Source: Fundidesulfovibrio soli
GTDB lineage: Bacteria > Desulfobacterota > Desulfovibrionia > Desulfovibrionales > Desulfovibrionaceae
Direction of reading: 5' to 3'
Length of the DNA: 61,467 nt
Assembly: GCF_022808695.1 (NCBI RefSeq)
Contig: NZ_JAKZKW010000025.1
Location: 1-61,467 of the forward strand
Part shown: positions 9,169 to 18,636 of the stretch, in pieces
Layout of the letters: every line of letters starts with the position of its first letter
How positions within the stretch are numbered: position 1 is the stretch's first letter
Translations under genes and position numbers: made by a program
The notes under the pieces: generated by a model
What the model saw: the letters and a program-made list of their open reading frames with translations, nothing else
Told to the model about the DNA's origin: nothing
Database searches by the model: none

Positions 9169-10143
9169 TCAGGCCCTCCGCAGTGTCTCGGAGGGTTTTT
9201 CGCCAAAACGCTGCCGGTAGAGCCGGGCGAAAAAACTCTGGGAGGCGAACCCGCAGGCCGTGGCCACCGAGAGCACGCTGACGCCCGGCCCGGCCTGGGC
9301 GAGCTGTTCGCGGGCCTTGGCCAGCCTGCACTCCTGCATGAAGCGGGTGGGCGAGTAGCCCCTGCTCTTCTTGAAGGCCAACTGGAGCGAACGGCAGCCC
9401 GTGCCGGTAACCGCGGCCAGATCAGTCATGCGCACGGGTTTGTGGCAGTTGGCCTGGATGTATGCCTCGGCCAGCTTCACGGCGCGGGGCTCGGCGGCCC
9501 TGGGCTCGCTGGCTATCAGGCTGGAATGGTTGTGCTCCAGGCAGGTCAGCATGGCGGAGAGCAGCAACTCCTCATAGCGGGTTGTCAGCAGGGCGGATTC
9601 GCCCAGCCCCGGATCGCACCCGAAGGCTTCGGCCACCTGCCAGGCGATGCGGGCGAGACGTTGAGGCTTTGGTTGGCCGCAGTCCGCGGGGGGGGCGAAG
9701 ACCAGGGGCGCCCCCGCGGGTCGGCCGCACAGGGCGGCCAAGGCGTCTTCCAGGCCTTGCCGGGTGAAGCGCAGGGTGTAGTTCACGAACCCGGAAGTCT
9801 GCTGGACGGTCGTGGGGCGCGAGAAATCGAGCAGGGCCAGGGGGCCGCCCGGCCGGCAGCGCACGGCGGCACGGCCGGAGCGGATGTCCATCTCGCCCGA
9901 GCACATGAGGATGAGCACGAAGCTGCCGCTGTTGGAGCCAGAACTGATGCGGAAACCCGTAGAGACGGAGGCCCCGTGCAGGGAGACGCGGCCAAGGTCG
10001 ATGGCGTTGTAGGTGGCCCTGAAGGGGGCGCCCCCGTCGATGTCCATGTCGCCGTGGTGAAAGTTGCGGCGCACGGCGTCCACGAAGTCCTGCCCGACAC
10101 GGGTGTCGAATACGGGAAATGCGTTCAAGGGAACAGCTGGCAT
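9169..10143 (-). CDS. AraC family transcriptional regulator
   Basis: A 324-residue regulator. The C-terminal ~100 residues hold the two helix-turn-helix motifs of the AraC/XylS family (MTDLAAVTGTGCRSLQLAFKKSRGYSPTRFMQECRLAKAREQL and VATACGFASQSFFARLYRQRFGEKPSETLRRA regions). The N-terminal ~200 residues form a cupin-like sensor that resembles the AraC-binding-like domain. It lies directly upstream of the arylsulfatase on the same strand, 294 bp away, so it is the likely regulator of the sulfatase cluster. The ligand is unknown. ATG 10143 is preceded by GGAG about 3 bases away and GAGGT farther back. Confidence 0.88.
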   Translation of the reverse strand: MPAVPLNAFPVFDTRVGQDFVDAVRRNFHHGDMDIDGGAPFRATYNAIDLGRVSLHGASVSTGFRISSGSNSGSFVLILMCSGEMDIRSGRAAVRCRPGGPLALLDFSRPTTVQQTSGFVNYTLRFTRQGLEDALAALCGRPAGAPLVFAPPADCGQPKPQRLARIAWQVAEAFGCDPGLGESALLTTRYEELLLSAMLTCLEHNHSSLIASEPRAAEPRAVKLAEAYIQANCHKPVRMTDLAAVTGTGCRSLQLAFKKSRGYSPTRFMQECRLAKAREQLAQAGPGVSVLSVATACGFASQSFFARLYRQRFGEKPSETLRRA

Positions 10144-10595
10144 GGCTCCAGACCTCGCGGCTTGGTGCGCCTGGCGGCAAAACTTCGAGAAGCGGGCGCC
10201 CTATATTCCTGAATGGCATGAAATTACGGAGAATAGTAGCAGTTCCGCTTCTCCCTGGTCAAGGAGAACGCGAATTGCTCGAAAATTGTCCTGGCAGGGT
10301 TTGCCTCCGACAGCTTCAATCCCGGAGTGCCGCAACAAACGGAACGTGATGCCAAGACGGGCCGGGCATGGTGTCATTCGGGGAAAGGGAGGCGCGTCCG
10401 AGGCAGGCACAGGCGGGAAAACGGGCTCTGGTGACCTGAGCGAGCGGGGGAATCGGTTCGGCCATGGTCCGGCGTCTGAAGGGCGGGGGAGACGGCTTGG
10501 CCCGGACTTGCCCTCGGAGCCGCATCCAGTCAGTGCGGTGCGGCAGGCGGGGGGCACGAACCAGCCGCCCGGCGCGCGCATCCCCCGCCAGAGCA
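10144..10595. other. Intergenic region, no gene seen
   Basis: About 450 bp between the terminator of the multicopper oxidase and the AraC start. Open frames here lack family resemblance, plausible starts and ribosome sites. I see no RNA gene. The right side near 10144-10250 is locally AT-richer and probably carries the AraC promoter on the minus strand. Confidence 0.5.
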
Positions 10596-10625
10596 TCAAA
10601 AAGGCCGCCCCGAGGGGCGGCCTTT
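10596..10625 (-). terminator. Intrinsic terminator of the multicopper oxidase gene
   Basis: A perfect 12-bp stem (AAAGGCCGCCCC at 10600-10611, complement at 10614-10625) with a 2-nt loop. Read on the minus strand it is followed by a run of five T, 25 bases after the oxidase stop codon. This is a textbook rho-independent terminator for that gene. Confidence 0.92.
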
Positions 10626-10649
10626 GGTTTGGTGTTGGCTGGTTGCGGC

Positions 10650-13600
10650 CTAGTTGAGCAGCAGCAGCAGGTACTCGGGCGCAAGCACGGGGCCGGTGGC
10701 GGAGGTCACTTCGCCGGATGCGTTGAAGGCGATGACCTTGTAAACGTAGGTCGTATTCGGCGCCACGGTTGTGTCGACGTAGCTGGTCTGGTTGGCTAGG
10801 GCCGTGGCGATCAGGCTGAAGGTGCCCGTTACGCCGTTGCTCACAGGGGCGCGCATGATCTTGAAACCGATCTCGTTGGCGGGGTTGCCCAGGGTGGCGA
10901 CGTTGCTGATCACCGGGCGGGTGCCGTCGGTCCAGTTCAGCTGCACGCCGTTGGCCACCCTGCCGTAGTTGAGCAGCGGCTTGGCCGGCAAGCTGGTTGC
11001 CACGTGGAAGATGGCCGCGTGCATCATGTCGTTCTCCTCATGGCTGAGGATGTGACAGTGCCAGACGTACTCCCAATCGTAGTCGAGCGGATAGTTGGGG
11101 ACGGTCACGCCCCCGCCGGTCAACGGGTCGAGGGTGCTGATGGGCGCGCCCTGGGGCAGGGTCGGGTCGATCAGGCGTACGCTCTTGGGCACGCCGAAGG
11201 GCAGCTTGGGCGCCACCGGGCGCAGGGCCACGATGCAGTCTTCCAGGGGGTTCATGCGCACGGTTTCCTTCCAACCCAGTTCGTTGGGATCGGCGAGTCT
11301 GATCGCGCCGTCCCAGCCCACGCGGTTGAGAACCTGTACGTCATAGAGGTGGAAGTGCACCGGGTGGGTGTCCACGCCGTTGTGGGTGATCTTCCAGATC
11401 TGCGTGCCGTCGCCGGCCTTGGGCACGCCGAAGGTCACGGAGTCGACGTAGCTGTCAGGCGTGGGCTCGGCGTAGCCGATGGGCACCGTGGTCTGGTTCT
11501 GGCCGTTGGTAAAGGGCAGCTCCACGCCGAGCAGGGCGTTCAAGCGGCCGTAGTTGGTCTCGAAGAGCTCCTGGATGGCCTTGGGCGTGAAGTTGATGGT
11601 CAGCGGAGCATTCGCGCCCATGGGGGTGAACGTCAGGGAGTTGGCCTGGATGGGCACGACGTTGGTGGCCGGGAAGCTGGCGTTGTACGCGGAGTTGTAC
11701 TCGGCCTGGGGCACCAGCGGCGGGTGCTGGCTGGCGGCGAAGGCGCCCGGGGTCTGGCCGGTGGTCTTGAAGGCGTTCTGGAGGTTGGCCAGGCTGAAGG
11801 TGGTGTAGGAGCCAGGGCTTGCCTGAGCGCCCACGCGGAACTGCATGATGGTCCGGGTGTTGGGGCCGAAGCCGGCGATGGTCGTGGGAGCGCCGCCGGT
11901 GGCGGTCTGGTCGGGGTCGCCGGTGTAGTAGTCCACGCGGGTTTCGAACGCGGGCACAGGGGCCGGAGCGTCCTGGTACAGGATTATGGTCTGGTTCGCG
12001 AACTGCGAGAAGTCGATGATGACGTCAGCGCGTTCGGCCGGGCCCATGAACAGGTTCTTTTCCAGGACGTTGCCCACGACGATGTTCTTGGGGTTCGTCT
12101 CGAAGCCGATGGGGGTGTTGGTCAGCACCACCGGCGCGGGCAGGAAGCCGCCCTCGTTGCCGATCTGGATCATGTTGGGACCCTTGAGGGTCGGGTCGGG
12201 GATGCCGCTAGCCTTGCCGTAGATCGACTGGCCCAGCGGCACGGGGATCATCTTGACTTCCGTGTTGGTGCGGCCGTCGACGGTGGTCACCGTGGCGTCG
12301 GCCTTGTAGAGTTGGAGGTTCAGCATGCGGTCGTTTGATGCGTTGAGGACGCGGAAGCGGTACGCCCTGGGCTCCACGTTCAGGTAAGGGTAGGCCACGC
12401 CGTTGACCACCGAGGTGTCATGGAAGGCCTCGGGAGTTGTGGACGGGTTGAGGATACCGGGAATCTGGGCCGGCTCCCAAGGGGCGTTGACCGGGTCGTA
12501 GTAGGGGTTCGGGATCGTGCCATGGTTGAGCAGGCCGGTGTAGGGGGGCCAGAACCACAGGGCGTAGTCCCAGCGGCCCATGGCGTTTGCGCCCAGGCCC
12601 ACGGCGCTGCCGGTCTGGTTGGGCATGTACACGTGGGGATACCACAGGCCGCCGGTGTTGCCCCAGACAGTGGTGCTCCAGGTGGGGTCGGTGGCGAGTA
12701 TGGAGTTGACGAAGGCATAGCCTGCGGCGCCGGTACCGGTGGCGTCGGTGATGGTCACCGTCGGGGGGAAGGTGTAGCCGCTACCCTTGTTGGTCAGGGT
12801 CAGGGCGGTGATGCTCCCGGTAATGGGGTCAACCGTAGCCGTGGCCGTGGCCTGCACGCCGCCCTGGGCGGTGGGCGGGGCGATGGTCACAGTGGGCGTT
12901 GCGGAATAGGCCGCGCCCCCAGCGATAAGCGCAATGCTGTAGACAGGCTTGGGCTGAGCGCTATCCACGAAGGTGCGGTCCTGGATGATGATGGGGATGT
13001 TGTCGGTCACCGGCGGGATGACGCCGGCGTTCTCGAGGGCGATCTCGGTGTTGTCGCGCACCAGGTAGCCGGCGGCCTCGCCCACGTACACGTTCAGGCG
13101 CGTGATGCCCAGAGCGTGGTCATGGTAGAACATCAAGCGCGCGCTCTGCTGGTTGGTGTAGTAGAAGGTGGTGCTGCCGCCGCCCGGGGGGGGCATGTCG
13201 GGCACTTCCTGGGTGGAGACGCCGCGGGTGTAGGGGCCGGGTTCGGCGGCGGGCGTGATCCACTGGTGGGGCGTGCCGTCGCTGATCCAGGGGTTCATGC
13301 CGCCGTGCAGGTGCAGGGTGCCGCGGTTCTGGGGGTAGGAGTTGGTGCCGTTGGGCCCCATGCCCGCGCCCATCATGGTCAGGTCCGTAGGCACGAACAG
13401 GTTGCCGCCGGCGGCGGTCACGGGCAGGTTGTTGGTCAGCTTGACGCGCACGGGGCGGTCCTTGGCGGCGACGATGACCGGCCCAAGGTAGCTGTAAGCG
13501 GGCGGGGCAACAGTGTTCAGACCTGTCTGCGGATTGGTGCCGTTGTTGGTCTGGCGGTAGGTGCGCAGCTTGGTCGGGGGCAGATCCTGGTGGAAGGTGT

Positions 13601-14114
13601 AGTTCACCTCTTCCAGGGAGATTTCGTAATAGTCGGTGCCCGGGTAGGTTATGGTGTCCGCAACGCCCATGGACAGTTTCTTGTTCATGCCATCGGTGGT
13701 GGTGGCGAACAAGGTGGGCAGCTGGTTCACGAACTTGCGGATGCCGGTGCCGGGTATGTAAGTACCAGCGAAGTTGCCGTTGGTGAACTCAGGCAGGGGG
13801 CTCCAGGCCCAGTTGGGGTACGGCCCGAACAGGTCGGCCTGGCCGAGAGGCTGCGGGACGACAGCCGCCGGCGCCGCCGCGCTCTTGGCGCCGGAGGCGA
13901 TGGCAGCGGCGCTGGGAGTGCTGGCCTGCTGACGGGCTTTCTCCAAAGCAGCCGCACTGCGTTGCGCCGCGGTAGTTTTGCCCATTTGCCGCATTTTTTC
14001 TACCGGCATCCCCGCATCGTCCATCGCCGCGGTCGCGGAGAGCGCGGCGAATAGTATGGCCGAGCAGCATGCCAAGCCGCATAGCACAGTTAAAAACCGC
14101 TTGCCGTGATACAT
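10650..14114 (-). CDS. Large secreted multicopper oxidase with fibronectin III-like C terminus
   Basis: A 1154-residue exported copper protein, far longer than typical three-domain oxidases (~500). The signal peptide ends near residue 30 (LSATAA). Copper ligands are complete: HLHGG (~266), HDH (~329), HPVHFH (~915) and HCHILSHEENDM (~1021) with the axial Met. An insertion at about 390-468 holds two beta repeats of the form GxxYxxxPTVTI. The last ~105 residues (from LLNYGRVANGVQLNW to YVYKVIAFNASGEVTS) look like a fibronectin III domain. Likely roles are copper or metal oxidation or oxygen removal at the cell surface; the substrate is unknown. ATG 14114 is preceded by GGGAGG at 8 bases; a TTG two codons earlier is less likely. 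The gene is monocistronic with its own terminator. Confidence 0.9.
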   Translation of the reverse strand: MYHGKRFLTVLCGLACCSAILFAALSATAAMDDAGMPVEKMRQMGKTTAAQRSAAALEKARQQASTPSAAAIASGAKSAAAPAAVVPQPLGQADLFGPYPNWAWSPLPEFTNGNFAGTYIPGTGIRKFVNQLPTLFATTTDGMNKKLSMGVADTITYPGTDYYEISLEEVNYTFHQDLPPTKLRTYRQTNNGTNPQTGLNTVAPPAYSYLGPVIVAAKDRPVRVKLTNNLPVTAAGGNLFVPTDLTMMGAGMGPNGTNSYPQNRGTLHLHGGMNPWISDGTPHQWITPAAEPGPYTRGVSTQEVPDMPPPGGGSTTFYYTNQQSARLMFYHDHALGITRLNVYVGEAAGYLVRDNTEIALENAGVIPPVTDNIPIIIQDRTFVDSAQPKPVYSIALIAGGAAYSATPTVTIAPPTAQGGVQATATATVDPITGSITALTLTNKGSGYTFPPTVTITDATGTGAAGYAFVNSILATDPTWSTTVWGNTGGLWYPHVYMPNQTGSAVGLGANAMGRWDYALWFWPPYTGLLNHGTIPNPYYDPVNAPWEPAQIPGILNPSTTPEAFHDTSVVNGVAYPYLNVEPRAYRFRVLNASNDRMLNLQLYKADATVTTVDGRTNTEVKMIPVPLGQSIYGKASGIPDPTLKGPNMIQIGNEGGFLPAPVVLTNTPIGFETNPKNIVVGNVLEKNLFMGPAERADVIIDFSQFANQTIILYQDAPAPVPAFETRVDYYTGDPDQTATGGAPTTIAGFGPNTRTIMQFRVGAQASPGSYTTFSLANLQNAFKTTGQTPGAFAASQHPPLVPQAEYNSAYNASFPATNVVPIQANSLTFTPMGANAPLTINFTPKAIQELFETNYGRLNALLGVELPFTNGQNQTTVPIGYAEPTPDSYVDSVTFGVPKAGDGTQIWKITHNGVDTHPVHFHLYDVQVLNRVGWDGAIRLADPNELGWKETVRMNPLEDCIVALRPVAPKLPFGVPKSVRLIDPTLPQGAPISTLDPLTGGGVTVPNYPLDYDWEYVWHCHILSHEENDMMHAAIFHVATSLPAKPLLNYGRVANGVQLNWTDGTRPVISNVATLGNPANEIGFKIMRAPVSNGVTGTFSLIATALANQTSYVDTTVAPNTTYVYKVIAFNASGEVTSATGPVLAPEYLLLLLN

Positions 14115-14927
14115 GTTCAAAGCCTCCCTTGTCGTTCCTTAAAATTCCTGACGAATTGTATGCTCATCCGCGATAAGAACTCGCGGTGCCGTAGAGCGTG
14201 TCTCCGGAGCGAATCCTTCAAAACCCAACATGGTGTTCGATATCGACGTCCGCCGCATTTCAGTCCAAGGTTTCTAGGCCGGTTTCTATCTCCACCCATT
14301 TTTCTACCGACATATCAAGATGATGCCTCATGGTGATAAAAAATGAAGGAGTACTTTGTTCCCTTCTTAGCTCAGTTCTAGTCTTGTGACAACGCGAATA
14401 TTGAAAACAGGCATTGCTCTCAAATTTTTTTAGCTACACCTACTAATAATTATTAAGAAGTTCTTCAGCAACAAATTTCTTAAAAAAATGGGGTCGATGA
14501 GGTTAAAATGTGCAATGAGAAATTGTTTACATGGCGAAATGACACGAATTTAATATTTTGAAAGGTTGCCCTCCCGGGCAGGATGCCGCCGTTGCTGATC
14601 TGGGCAAGCGGGACGGATGGAAAAGCTTGGCGGACGCCAGCCGTGAACCGGGAGGACTCGAATTGTCGAAACCCCTCCTGGTTATAGGGCTTTGCATGGC
14701 GATGACCGGGAATGGAGCGTCGGCTCATGGGCCAGGCCCCGGAGTAGCCCTGGGCGCGCCCGGAGGCGGCAGAGCCATCCCGCGCGTGTTCGACGGAAGC
14801 CTCTCTCGCGCTTGACTTCCTCCCCAAGGACAATCACCGTCCCGCCAGCGTTCCGGCCGAACCCCATAGCCTGCGAGCCAGGCTTCAGCGCGGCGGCCAG
14901 GCTTATGGAGATGGAAAGGTTCCGAGC
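14115..14927. other. Long AT-rich intergenic region
   Basis: About 800 bp separate the divergent oxidase and membrane-protein genes. Bases 14330-14565 are far richer in A+T than the surrounding DNA, with runs such as AAATTTTTTTAG and CTTAAAAAAATGG. Short open frames here have no recognisable family, poor ribosome sites and odd composition, so I do not call them genes. The region could hold promoters, an unrecognised small RNA, or the scar of a transferred segment. Confidence 0.45.
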
Positions 14928-17150
14928 ATGACCGAACGATCTACCGCCCATGGACCGGCGGGCCTGGCGTTGCCCGTATTCTGGGCTGTGGCCATGGCCT
15001 GCGCCGCGAAGCTCGATATCTGGGGGGCCGGGTTTTCAAGCCTCGGCGCGCCGGTCGTTCTGTCTGGCGCGCTCAAGCTGTGCGTCGTCGCGGCCGGGTT
15101 CGTGTGGGTGTGCGCCCTGGGCGCGGCCTTTCTGGAGACCGCCGGTGCGGGCGGGGACGGCTCGCCGGACTCGGGGAGGCTGGCCGCCAGCGGCATCTGC
15201 GGCCTGGGGCTCGTCTCGCTGGCGAATTTCACCCTGGGGGCGCTGGGGCTGTATTCGGCCTGGATGTACGGCCCTGCCCTGCTGGCGGGCTCGTGGCTGC
15301 TGCGCGGTCAGGCGGCCTGGGTCGTGCGCTGTCTGGGAGCGGGCCTTGGGGCCGTGTTCAGGCGCGGAGGCCCTCGCGGCGCTGACTGGACCCCGGCGCT
15401 GGTCCTGTTTTTCCCGGTCGCCGCCGTCCTGGCCCTCTATGTGCTGTTCGCCAAGGGGGTCTACCCGGACTTCGGCGGGGACGTGTTCTACTACTTCAAG
15501 TACCTGGCAGACTGCGCGCGCAGCGGCAGCATCTTCCCGGCCCAGTACGACCAGCTGGTCTACTTCCCCACCAAGTTCTCCGGCATCCACTACCTGCTGA
15601 GCGTCGTGTTCGACCCGTCCTACGCGGCCCTGGGCACGGTGATCTACTGCCTGGTGCTGCTGGTGTGCCTGTGCGACTTCGTGCTGGCCTGCACGGGCAG
15701 CGCGCTCTACGCCCTGGTGGCCCAGAGCGCGTTCCTGGCGGGCGCGCCGCTGCTGGTGTTCACCAACAATTTCAGCAAGGCCAACTTCCCCGCCTCGGCT
15801 TCGGTGGCCTGCTTCGCCTACCTGCTCTGGAAGCATGCGGCCCGGCCCGGCTCCAGGGAGTACCGGGTGGCGCTCCACGTCCAGGCCGTGGCGGTGTCCC
15901 TGGCCACCACCATCGTGGTGGGCTTCGCCGTGCTCTATGGATTCATGGCCGCCGTCCTGGCCGCCTTCCGGCGCAGGCCCTGGCGCACCGCCCTGGGGGC
16001 TGCCCTGGTCTGCCTGGCGGCCTACGGGGCCGTGGCGGCGGTGAACTTCCACATCCTGGGCGTGGCGGACATCGGGCTGATGGACAAGCAGGTGCGCTAC
16101 GGCGTCCTCCCCGCCGCCTCCGCCTACCTGCCGGACAGCGCCTGCGTGTTCTTCCTGAATTTCTTCGCCGGGACCTTCGCCCTGGCCCAAGGCGTTTCCG
16201 CTTACGCCGGGAACCTGGGCCAGCTCCTGCTCCAGGACATCGCCCGCCAGAACGCCTACTCTCCCTGGCTCTGGGCCGTGGCCGCGCTGGGGCTCGCGGC
16301 TGGGGCCATGATCCCACGGCTGCGGCGCGAGGCCGCCCCGGCCTGGGGCGCTGCCGCCCTGCTGCTCACCCAGGTGGGCCTGTGCGCGGTGCTCACCTCG
16401 CGGGCCATCATGGCCCACAGCACCTTCCTGTTCGGCATGGTGTTCGCGGCGGCGATCCATGCCGTGGGCCTGCATCTGGCTGCGCGTACCCTGTCCGGCG
16501 AGCGCGCGGGCCTCAAGAAGGCCCTGGACGCGGCGGCGGCCGCCTTGGCCCTGGGCGTGGCGCTGCACGGCCTGCCGCACAACCTGGCGGACGACGTGCG
16601 CGAGCGTGTCGAGTTCCTCAGGGGCCTCAAATCCTACCATACCGTCTATGCCGGGTATTACCCCGAGCTGCCCGCGTGCGACAAAATCGTTGCCCTGGCC
16701 GGGCGCGAGCACAAGGTCCTGCCGCTGTCGCCCTTTTCGCCCTGTTCGCCATACACCGGCGAACATGTTGTGGACCTGGTGACGTCCCTCTTCGGGCGCG
16801 ACGGCAGGCCCCTGGCCCTGGCCGCCCCGGACGATGCGGCGGAGATCCTGCTGCGCCACGGGGTCGGCCGCGTGATCGTGGATTTCGACGACCAGGCCGC
16901 CTGGTACGCCTTCCTCTCGCCGTTCCACCCGGACGTGATCGCGGCGTACTGCTCCGGCGCGGTGAGCCTTGGCGGGCGCAAATACATGCTCACGTTCGGG
17001 AGGGCCAACGCCTCCGGCGGGCTGGACCCGGCCTTCCTGGAGCAGTACCGGGCCTTCTACGACAAGGCGAAGAGCCAGCCCGCGCACGAGCTGCACGAAC
17101 GCATCCTGGACAACATCGTGGCGGACCGCTGCGTGGCCAAGGGGAGGTAG
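14928..17150 (+). CDS. Polytopic membrane protein, GT-C glycosyltransferase-like
   Basis: A 740-residue integral membrane protein with roughly a dozen hydrophobic segments through residue ~560 and a soluble C-terminal ~180 residues. A loop after an early membrane segment holds FAKGVYPDFGGDVFYYFKYLA, with acidic residues placed as in GT-C enzymes that use lipid-linked sugars. Later, LPLSPFSPCSPYTGEH and VGRVIVDFDDQAAWYAFLSP lie in the soluble tail. No exact family is recognised; a dolichyl- or polyprenyl-phosphate-sugar transferase for glycan or protein glycosylation is the best guess. ATG 14928 follows GGAAAGG. It appears monocistronic. A 185-bp gap with AraC-site repeats follows. Confidence 0.65.
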   Translation: MTERSTAHGPAGLALPVFWAVAMACAAKLDIWGAGFSSLGAPVVLSGALKLCVVAAGFVWVCALGAAFLETAGAGGDGSPDSGRLAASGICGLGLVSLANFTLGALGLYSAWMYGPALLAGSWLLRGQAAWVVRCLGAGLGAVFRRGGPRGADWTPALVLFFPVAAVLALYVLFAKGVYPDFGGDVFYYFKYLADCARSGSIFPAQYDQLVYFPTKFSGIHYLLSVVFDPSYAALGTVIYCLVLLVCLCDFVLACTGSALYALVAQSAFLAGAPLLVFTNNFSKANFPASASVACFAYLLWKHAARPGSREYRVALHVQAVAVSLATTIVVGFAVLYGFMAAVLAAFRRRPWRTALGAALVCLAAYGAVAAVNFHILGVADIGLMDKQVRYGVLPAASAYLPDSACVFFLNFFAGTFALAQGVSAYAGNLGQLLLQDIARQNAYSPWLWAVAALGLAAGAMIPRLRREAAPAWGAAALLLTQVGLCAVLTSRAIMAHSTFLFGMVFAAAIHAVGLHLAARTLSGERAGLKKALDAAAAALALGVALHGLPHNLADDVRERVEFLRGLKSYHTVYAGYYPELPACDKIVALAGREHKVLPLSPFSPCSPYTGEHVVDLVTSLFGRDGRPLALAAPDDAAEILLRHGVGRVIVDFDDQAAWYAFLSPFHPDVIAAYCSGAVSLGGRKYMLTFGRANASGGLDPAFLEQYRAFYDKAKSQPAHELHERILDNIVADRCVAKGR

Positions 17151-17235
17151 CCCCCTCGCGCCGGTCGAACAACCATGACCCGCATGAGGACGGTTGAGGC
17201 CCCAAGCCGCTCAAGCGAGCACGGTTGAACGATTC

Positions 17236-17260
17236 TGCCTGATTTTTGCCTGATCCTGGC
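17236..17260 (+). promoter_or_regulatory. AraC-type operator, copy 1 (upstream of araC gene)
   Basis: TGCCTGATTTT and TGCCTGATCCT form a direct repeat with an 11-bp period, the layout bound by AraC proteins on one face of DNA. A 25-bp copy, identical at 21 positions, occurs in reverse orientation at 18503-18527 upstream of the aldo/keto reductase. This copy ends 75 bp before the AraC start codon, which fits autoregulation. Confidence 0.6.
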
Positions 17261-17335
17261 GGAGGTGGCGTTGGCGTGTTGCGCGCCGGGGTGGAATGGA
17301 TAGTATCGCCGTATCCGCCCTCGAGAGGCATTCCC

Positions 17336-18271
17336 ATGTTGAATCAAAAACTTAGTCCAGAAGACGAATCCGCCGAACTCAGGGCCGCTTCCGAGACGCT
17401 GGCCGAGGGAATTGCCCGATGGACCGCGCAGGCCGAGAGGCTGGATACGCCCATCCAGGCCCTGACCCTGGTCCGGCGGGAGAGCCCCACCGAGCAGACC
17501 AGCTACATGCACGAGCCCAGCCTCTGCCTGATCGCCCAGGGCTCCAAGCGCGTGCTGCTCGGCAAGGAGCTCTACACCTACGACGCGCGGCATTTCCTCA
17601 TCACCTCGGTCAACCTGCCGGTGGTGGCCCAGGTCACCCAGGCCAGCAGGGAGAAGCCCTACCTGGGCCTGGTGCTCCGGCTGGACCAGCGCGCCATCAC
17701 CCAGATGATGGTGGACAGCGACCTGCCCGCCCCCCGCAGCCAGACCGCGGGACGCGGCATGGCCGTGGGGGTGGTTAACCTGCCGCTCATCGGGGCCATC
17801 AACCGCCTGCTGGGGCTGCTGGACGAGCCCGAGTCCATCCCCATCATGGCCCCGATCATCCAGAAGGAGATCCTCTACCGCCTGCTCGTGGGCGACCAGG
17901 GGCCCCGCCTGAGGCAGATCGCCGCCGCTGGGACCCAGAGCCACCAGATCGCCCAGGCCATCGACTGGCTGAAGGACAACTACGCCCGGCACCTGCGCGT
18001 GGAGGACCTGGCGGCCCAGGCCAGCATGAGCCCCTCCACCTTTCACCGCCATTTCCGGGCCCTCACCGCCATGAGCCCGCTGCAGTTCCAGAAATGGCTG
18101 CGGCTGCACGAGGCCAGGCGGATGATGCTGACGGACAGCATGGACGCCTCCAGCGCGGCCTTCCAGGTGGGCTACGAGAGCCACTCCCAGTTCAACCGCG
18201 AATACAGCCGCATGTTCGGCGCGCCCCCCCTGCGCGACATCAAGAGCCTGCGCAGCATGGCCGGGCGCTAG
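17336..18271 (+). CDS. AraC family regulator (AraC_N type)
   Basis: A 311-residue regulator. Residues ~25-185 resemble the AraC_N sensor domain (PSLCLIAQGSKRVLLGKELYTYDARHFLITSVNLPV). Residues ~205-305 hold the two helix-turn-helix units (VEDLAAQASMSPSTFHRHFRALTAMSPLQFQKWLRLHEARRMM and AAFQVGYESHSQFNREYSRMFGAPPLRD). Regulators of this type commonly sit beside oxidoreductase genes such as alcohol dehydrogenases and aldo/keto reductases. Here an aldo/keto reductase follows, and both genes have the same 25-bp direct-repeat site upstream. ATG 17336 follows GAGAGG at 8 bases. The inducer is unknown; small aldehydes or alcohols are plausible. Confidence 0.9.
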   Translation: MLNQKLSPEDESAELRAASETLAEGIARWTAQAERLDTPIQALTLVRRESPTEQTSYMHEPSLCLIAQGSKRVLLGKELYTYDARHFLITSVNLPVVAQVTQASREKPYLGLVLRLDQRAITQMMVDSDLPAPRSQTAGRGMAVGVVNLPLIGAINRLLGLLDEPESIPIMAPIIQKEILYRLLVGDQGPRLRQIAAAGTQSHQIAQAIDWLKDNYARHLRVEDLAAQASMSPSTFHRHFRALTAMSPLQFQKWLRLHEARRMMLTDSMDASSAAFQVGYESHSQFNREYSRMFGAPPLRDIKSLRSMAGR

Positions 18272-18502
18272 CGGCTTGGCCCCGCCGCCGGGCGCGGAGG
18301 CCGTCGGGATCGACACAACGGCGTCGCGCCGGAACGCCGCCGAAGGCAGCGCCGGGGCGGAACCGGCCACGGCCTCACCCCGTAACGACTCCACGCCGTC
18401 CTCGTGCGTCCGCGCACCTCGATCCGGCGGGCCTGCACGAATCCTCCCTCGCATAGACCGGCGCCGCCGGCCCGCCCCGCCCTGCGCGTTCGTCCCGGGC
18501 GC

Positions 18503-18527
18503 GGCAGGATCGGGCAAGAATCGGGCA
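18503..18527 (-). promoter_or_regulatory. AraC-type operator, copy 2 (upstream of aldo/keto reductase)
   Basis: On the minus strand this reads TGCCCGATTCT then TGCCCGATCCTGCC, the same 11-bp-period direct repeat as at 17236-17260 with 4 of 25 positions changed. It lies 109 bp before the reductase start. The rest of the 365-bp gap (18272-18636) shows no gene. Confidence 0.6.
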
Positions 18528-18636
18528 GGAATGGGCGTTCAACCCTGGCGGCCCTGCGCGTATTGAGTGAACCGCCGCGCAAGGGCGGCGGGAACATCCA
18601 ACGAAAAGCGTGTCCGCAAGGACGAGGAGGCTTTCG

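Noticed and set aside
14558-14815. Small open frame of 85 codons before the GT-C-like gene
   Set aside because: No ribosome site, no recognisable family, Gly/Pro/Arg-rich composition typical of chance frames in GC-rich DNA.
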